Source: Ceratotherium simum simum
Taxonomy: Eukaryota > Chordata > Mammalia > Perissodactyla > Rhinocerotidae
Direction of reading: 5' to 3'
DNA length: 64,000 nt
Assembly: GCF_000283155.1 (NCBI RefSeq)
Contig: NW_004454179.1
Span: 5,523,364-5,587,363 of the forward strand
Below the pieces are notes generated by a model. It saw nothing but the letters and a program-made list of their open reading frames with translations, ran no database searches and was not told the origin of the DNA. The translations under genes and the position numbers were made by a program. Below, one piece after another: positions 60,485 through 64,000 of the stretch (the first letter of the stretch is position 1; every line of letters begins with the position of its first letter).

Positions 60485-60735
60485 TGGCACAGCGGAAAGA
60501 GCCCAGGCTCTGGCACCAAGCTGCCTGGGTTTGAATCCCAACTCCATCACTGACCTTAACCTTGCAGTCCCTCAGTTTCCCCACTGTACAAAGGGGATAA
60601 TACTAGAACAGACCTCAGAGGATTACAGTGTAACCTATGTAACACTGTAACATAAAGTACTTTGTAACATATGTAAAATACTTTGAACAGTGCTTGGCAG
60701 GTAGTAAACTCTATCAACTACTGTTTTTATCAATA
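60485..60735 (+). repeat. MIR SINE
   Basis: Sense MIR: 'cagcggaaagagcccaggct', 'ctgggtttgaatcccaactc', 'tttccccactgtacaaaggg' and 'aacagtgcttggcaggtagt'. Confidence 0.85.
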
Positions 60736-60820
60736 TTTCTCCAACTCTTCTCTAAAAGGGAACTTCTATGTTTCAAAGAGGCAGTTAAAATGACAAATAA
60801 ATATGACTGGTGGCACTTAC

Positions 60821-60867
60821 TTTAGTGTCTGAGCTTTAAAGTCAAATTTGGCTCTGGCAGGTCTCAT
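60821..60867 (-). CDS. SORBS1: SORBS1 exon (start of SH3-1)
   Basis: 47 nt: MRPARAKFDFKAQTL plus two bases of the next lysine codon. It provides the basic lead-in and the AKFDF strand that opens the first SH3 domain. Acceptor GTATTTAG above 60,867, donor GTAAGTG. The frame continues from upstream exons outside the window, so the leading Met is an internal residue and not a start codon. The exact phase at its 5' end (taken as 0) rests on matching the downstream frame. Confidence 0.93.
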
Positions 60868-61389
60868 CTAAATACAAGAAACAATGACAAGTTACAACCA
60901 CAATTCATGTACAACATAAAGGACACATTTTGACAAGTTTCCAGAAAGCAAAGCAGAAAAATTCACTCTAACTAGTTCGTTCTGGTGTAGAAATCTGGGC
61001 AAAAACTACTTGTCTGACCTTAGCAGAGCACTAGATGGATGTTCGGTCAGCTATGTCATGCATGAGAAACTCCCTAAAGATGACCAGATTTGGGGAAGAG
61101 ATAGTTAGAAAAGCCCCAAAGCTGAAGTGCTGGTTCCCCAAAGCTGACCGTGGCTATTAAAAACAAACAAAAAAACAGCCAGCCAGAAGTCTTAAGACAA
61201 GGAATGTCTACTGTTTTGGAATTATCACTATCTTACTCTTCAGGGGACATTTTCTATTTGTCCAACTTAAATTATGATCTGCAAGTAGATGAAAGCCTGA
61301 TTCACCTCTCACGTCATCTTCAATTCTGTGTATCTCTCATGGTCTGTGAGATCATCCAAAAAGCCAGATAAAGCGATCTCTGAGCTCAT

Positions 61390-61900
61390 TCTTTCTCTAG
61401 GGCTTCCATTCCTGTTGGGCAGCCCTCTCCTTCCAGACCCCCAGGCCTGGAAGTCATCCTCAGCCCCAGTCTCTACTTCCTCATCAAGTCTGTCATTAGG
61501 TCACGCCAACCCACCCTCCATCCCTCCACAACCCTGCTCAGGTCTGACCTCTAGTTTCTACAGGCACAAAGCTTCCTTTGACTTCACATACTCTTCATTC
61601 TAATCTACTGTCACTCAGGAGCACAAATAACATTCCTCAAATACTTCTGCCACATCACTTCCTTGCTTTGAAGTTAGCCAAGGCTCTCAACTGTCCCTCA
61701 GAACAAATCTCAATTCCTGATGTGGGTTAAGGCCTTTGAGTAATTTCTCCCCACTCATACCTAACTGCCTTTATCTTTTATTACACTCTTCCTGTATTTG
61801 CTATACCTTGTCTAGACCTCCTTCTCTGTCTGGAATTTCTTCATTTCCAATTCCAGCAAAAAGTTCACCTTGACTTACCATGTTTATTTGCATATCTTTC
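61390..61900 (+). repeat. L2 LINE, diverged
   Basis: 'catcacttccttgctttgaa', 'ctcaactgtccctcagaaca' and 'gtctggaatttcttcatttc' follow the order of the L2 3' half. Confidence 0.55.
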
Positions 61901-62687
61901 TTCCCCATTATTAAAAGTAGATACTTTAACTAACTTTTTTTTTAATGAAAGGTAGGGGGGAGAAATCATGTGAGCAAGCTGTTTATGGCTGCCAGTATAA
62001 GTCTGCCCCTAGCCATGAGCAGCTCCAACCTCTTCAACTGCTATCACTTTCTGGTCTAGATAAACAAGATGATGGAAATTAAATTACACACTTCCTCTTC
62101 AATATTAGAAGGAATGGAAAAATGGGAGACTCTAGGCAATAAAAAAAAAAAATGGTATTTAAATCTTCATCAAGCTTAGTTTTAGACTCTCATCCCTCAG
62201 TGATACCCCAATATTTCCAGGCTCCTCAAGTTGGGGTCTTGTAGGGATCTAACTTAAGGGCCATGAATTCTCCACAAGAATTTTTTATTTTTGCATGTTC
62301 CTGTTGATGTTTCCATCCATCTATACACATACATATTAGAGGTCAACTGAATGTCTATCTTATAATCAATGCCACACAATTTCAATGCCTGCATTTGTGT
62401 CTGTGTGTGACCAAAAAGTATAATTTAACAGTTGTAGGACAAATGACCAAAATTGAAAGGACAAAAATTTCACAGTGATGCCAATCAAAAAAGTGGTTGT
62501 CACCCCATGACAGACAGCTGTAGAACTGCGTGAATTTTACAAAATTTATACCAAAACAGCACCAGATTCACATTTTGAGTGGTAATTGAGTTCAGGCAAA
62601 ACGGTATCTCCTATCAATTAATAAAAGTGCATATGTGTGGTTTACTATTTAATTTATAAATTGGCTTAGGTCAATACTGGTGGTTGG

Positions 62688-62937
62688 TTTTTTTTGTGTG
62701 TGTGAGATGAGCCCTGTGCTAACATCTGCCAATCTTCCTCTTTTATTTTGTTTTTTTGCTGAGGAAGACTGGCCTGGGCTAACATCCGTGCCCATCTTCC
62801 TCCACTTAATATGGGACGCCACCACAGCATGGTTTGCCAAGCAGTGAGCTGGTGCGTGCCGGGGATCCAAACTGGGCAACCCCGGGCCACTGCAGCTGAG
62901 CCCACACACTTAACCACTTGCGCCACTGGGCTGGCCC
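62688..62937 (-). repeat. ERE-type tRNA SINE
   Basis: Reversed ERE: a T-rich tail at 62,688-62,695, 'tgctaacatctgccaatctt', 'gctgaggaagactggcctgg', and the head ending 'cgccactgggctggccc'. The target duplication is short or decayed (about ctggtg on both sides). Open frames here are SINE translations. Confidence 0.93.
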
Positions 62938-63149
62938 CTGGTGACTTTTTTTTCTTTCTTCATTAAAGGGAATCCATGCCTTACTCAAAGTTGAGAAAGG
63001 CTGATACCATTGAACTCCTAAGATATATTACGTGAGTCATCATTGGTTATACAAAACAGCATCTCCCTCTTTATCTTTCTATATCTGCCTGAGGCCACAT
63101 CCATCTTTTCCTCCCACAGCATTGTGTTACTTACTACAACAGAGATAAT

Positions 63150-63260
63150 TATTATAAGGGTGCCTCTTCCACTAGACTATCAGCTTCCCAAGGGCTGTCT
63201 GAGTCCTATTTCTGCCTCCCCATAGGGTCTTGCACAGAATTGGTACTCACCCAAATGCTA
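63150..63260 (+). repeat. L2 LINE 3' tail
   Basis: 'agactatcagcttcccaagg' and 'catagggtcttgcacagaat', a short diverged L2 end. Confidence 0.5.
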
Positions 63261-63351
63261 CTGAATGGGACTGAAATATGTCTACACAGCCCAAAGCACC
63301 TGGGACTTGTTGGCTCTCTGTTTTCTCACGTCGGTTAGTCAACATCTAGAG

Positions 63352-63526
63352 CAGTGATTTTCAAAGTGTGGTCCCTAAACTGGTATCAGCATCACCTGGG
63401 AACTGGTCAGAACTGCAAATTCTCAAGCCCCACTCCAGAATCAAGAAACTTTGTGGATGGGGCCCAGCAATCAGTATTTTAACAGGCCCGTAGGGGATTC
63501 TGATGCACCCAAGGTTGAAAATCACT
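63352..63526 (+). mobile_element. MER5A hAT element
   Basis: Terminal inverted repeats CAGTGATTTTCAAAG at the left and the complement of CAGTGATTTTCAACC at the right. The body has 'atcagcatcacctgggaact' and 'ggggcccagcaatcagtatt'. An 8-bp flanking pair, atctagag and ttctagaa, matches a decayed hAT target duplication. Confidence 0.88.
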
Positions 63527-64000
63527 GTTCTAGAAGGGAGGAGGAGCTGGTTGGGCAGTACCTGCCTCTGCCCATGGGTATTCTGCCCCAGTGGCATACT
63601 CTTTTGCATGTATTGTCTATACGTGTGAGTGTGCAGCCCTGGGGGGCGTTTGCATGTTCCTGTCTTCTCCATCACTCACAAGCAGGCTGGCCTGTGAATG
63701 AGGATAATCCATGACTAGAGCCTTCAGACAGGGCAGTTTTGAGGAGCTGGAACGCTGAGGGCTGCCTATCCCTTGCATCTGAGTAACATTTGCTAACTTC
63801 TGCCTCTTCCTTATCACATTTTCTTTTTCTCCATCACCTTCAAGTCTCCTTCCCCTCCCCAGCTTTCCCGCTTTTAATCTGGTTCTCTCTTTCTTCTCTT
63901 TGTCACAGACACCTTCTATTTCTTTAAAATAACAAAACAAAAAACAAACCATTTGACGAGTAGCCAGCGGTGCCCCGTCACTCAAAAGATAGAACCACGA

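Larger units (their letters stand above)
57305..60820 (-). other. SORBS1: SORBS1 intron
   Basis: 3.5 kb with MIR copies at about 57,865-58,065, 59,545-59,720 and 60,485-60,735. The stretches 57,310-57,860, 58,070-59,540 and 59,730-60,480 hold nothing I can assign. Open frames of up to about 123 codons near 58,430-58,950 have no exon-like borders that fit the SORBS1 frame. Confidence 0.85.
60868..64000 (-). other. SORBS1: SORBS1 intron continuing beyond the window
   Basis: 3.1 kb. It holds a diverged L2 at about 61,390-61,900, an ERE SINE at 62,688-62,937, an L2 tail at about 63,150-63,260 and a MER5A copy at 63,352-63,526. I recognise nothing in 60,870-61,380, 61,910-62,680 and 63,540-64,000. 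A lysine/arginine-rich minus-strand frame at 63,617-63,985 has no recognisable homology and I do not call it an exon. Confidence 0.75.

Noticed and set aside
63617..63985. Lysine/arginine-rich 122-codon minus-strand frame as a possible upstream SORBS1 exon
   Set aside because: No similarity to SORBS1 as I remember it. The AT-rich upstream sequence gives a weak acceptor at best, and no clear donor is in place.

Overview
This is a mammalian nuclear window, almost certainly from a perissodactyl (horse, tapir or rhinoceros lineage). Six tRNA-derived SINEs of the equine repetitive element (ERE) type, at least five with clear target-site duplications, are the main evidence. The background of old L2, MIR, L1M and MER5-type repeats is usual for a eutherian intron or intergenic landscape. 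Two protein-coding genes are recognisable, both on the minus strand and both seen only in part. No RNA gene, CRISPR array or prokaryotic feature was found.

Left part (1-~16,000): the 5' end of PDLIM1 (CLP36/elfin). Exon 1 (coding 15,731-15,826) starts inside a strong CpG island (about 15,340-16,230), and exon 2 (96-247) lies 15.5 kb downstream in the transcript. Together they encode the first 82 residues and most of the PDZ domain. The remaining exons are left of the window.

Middle part (~16,000-~31,850): an intergenic interval made mostly of old L2 and L1M copies (several nested), MIRs, a mariner-like MITE, microsatellites and one ERE SINE. A second small CpG-rich patch lies at about 19,320-19,700.

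Right part (~31,850-64,000): the 3' end of SORBS1 (CAP/ponsin). Eight coding exons join in one open frame (1,497 nt including stop, 498 residues). They cover all three C-terminal SH3 domains and the long proline/serine-rich linker between SH3-2 and SH3-3. The 3'UTR of about 3.5 kb ends near a canonical poly(A) signal at 31,871-31,876. Upstream exons, including the SoHo region, are right of the window.

PDLIM1 and SORBS1 are neighbours in the same order and orientation in human 10q24.1, so this is conserved synteny. Both products are actin-cytoskeleton adaptors: PDLIM1 binds alpha-actinin through its PDZ region, and SORBS1 binds vinculin, c-Cbl and other proline-rich partners through its SH3 domains. 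I found no novel gene system. The most notable observations are a 6-nt tandem splice acceptor in SORBS1, a SINE inside the SORBS1 3'UTR, an orphan CpG patch upstream of PDLIM1, a perfect intronic hairpin, and several local tandem duplications.
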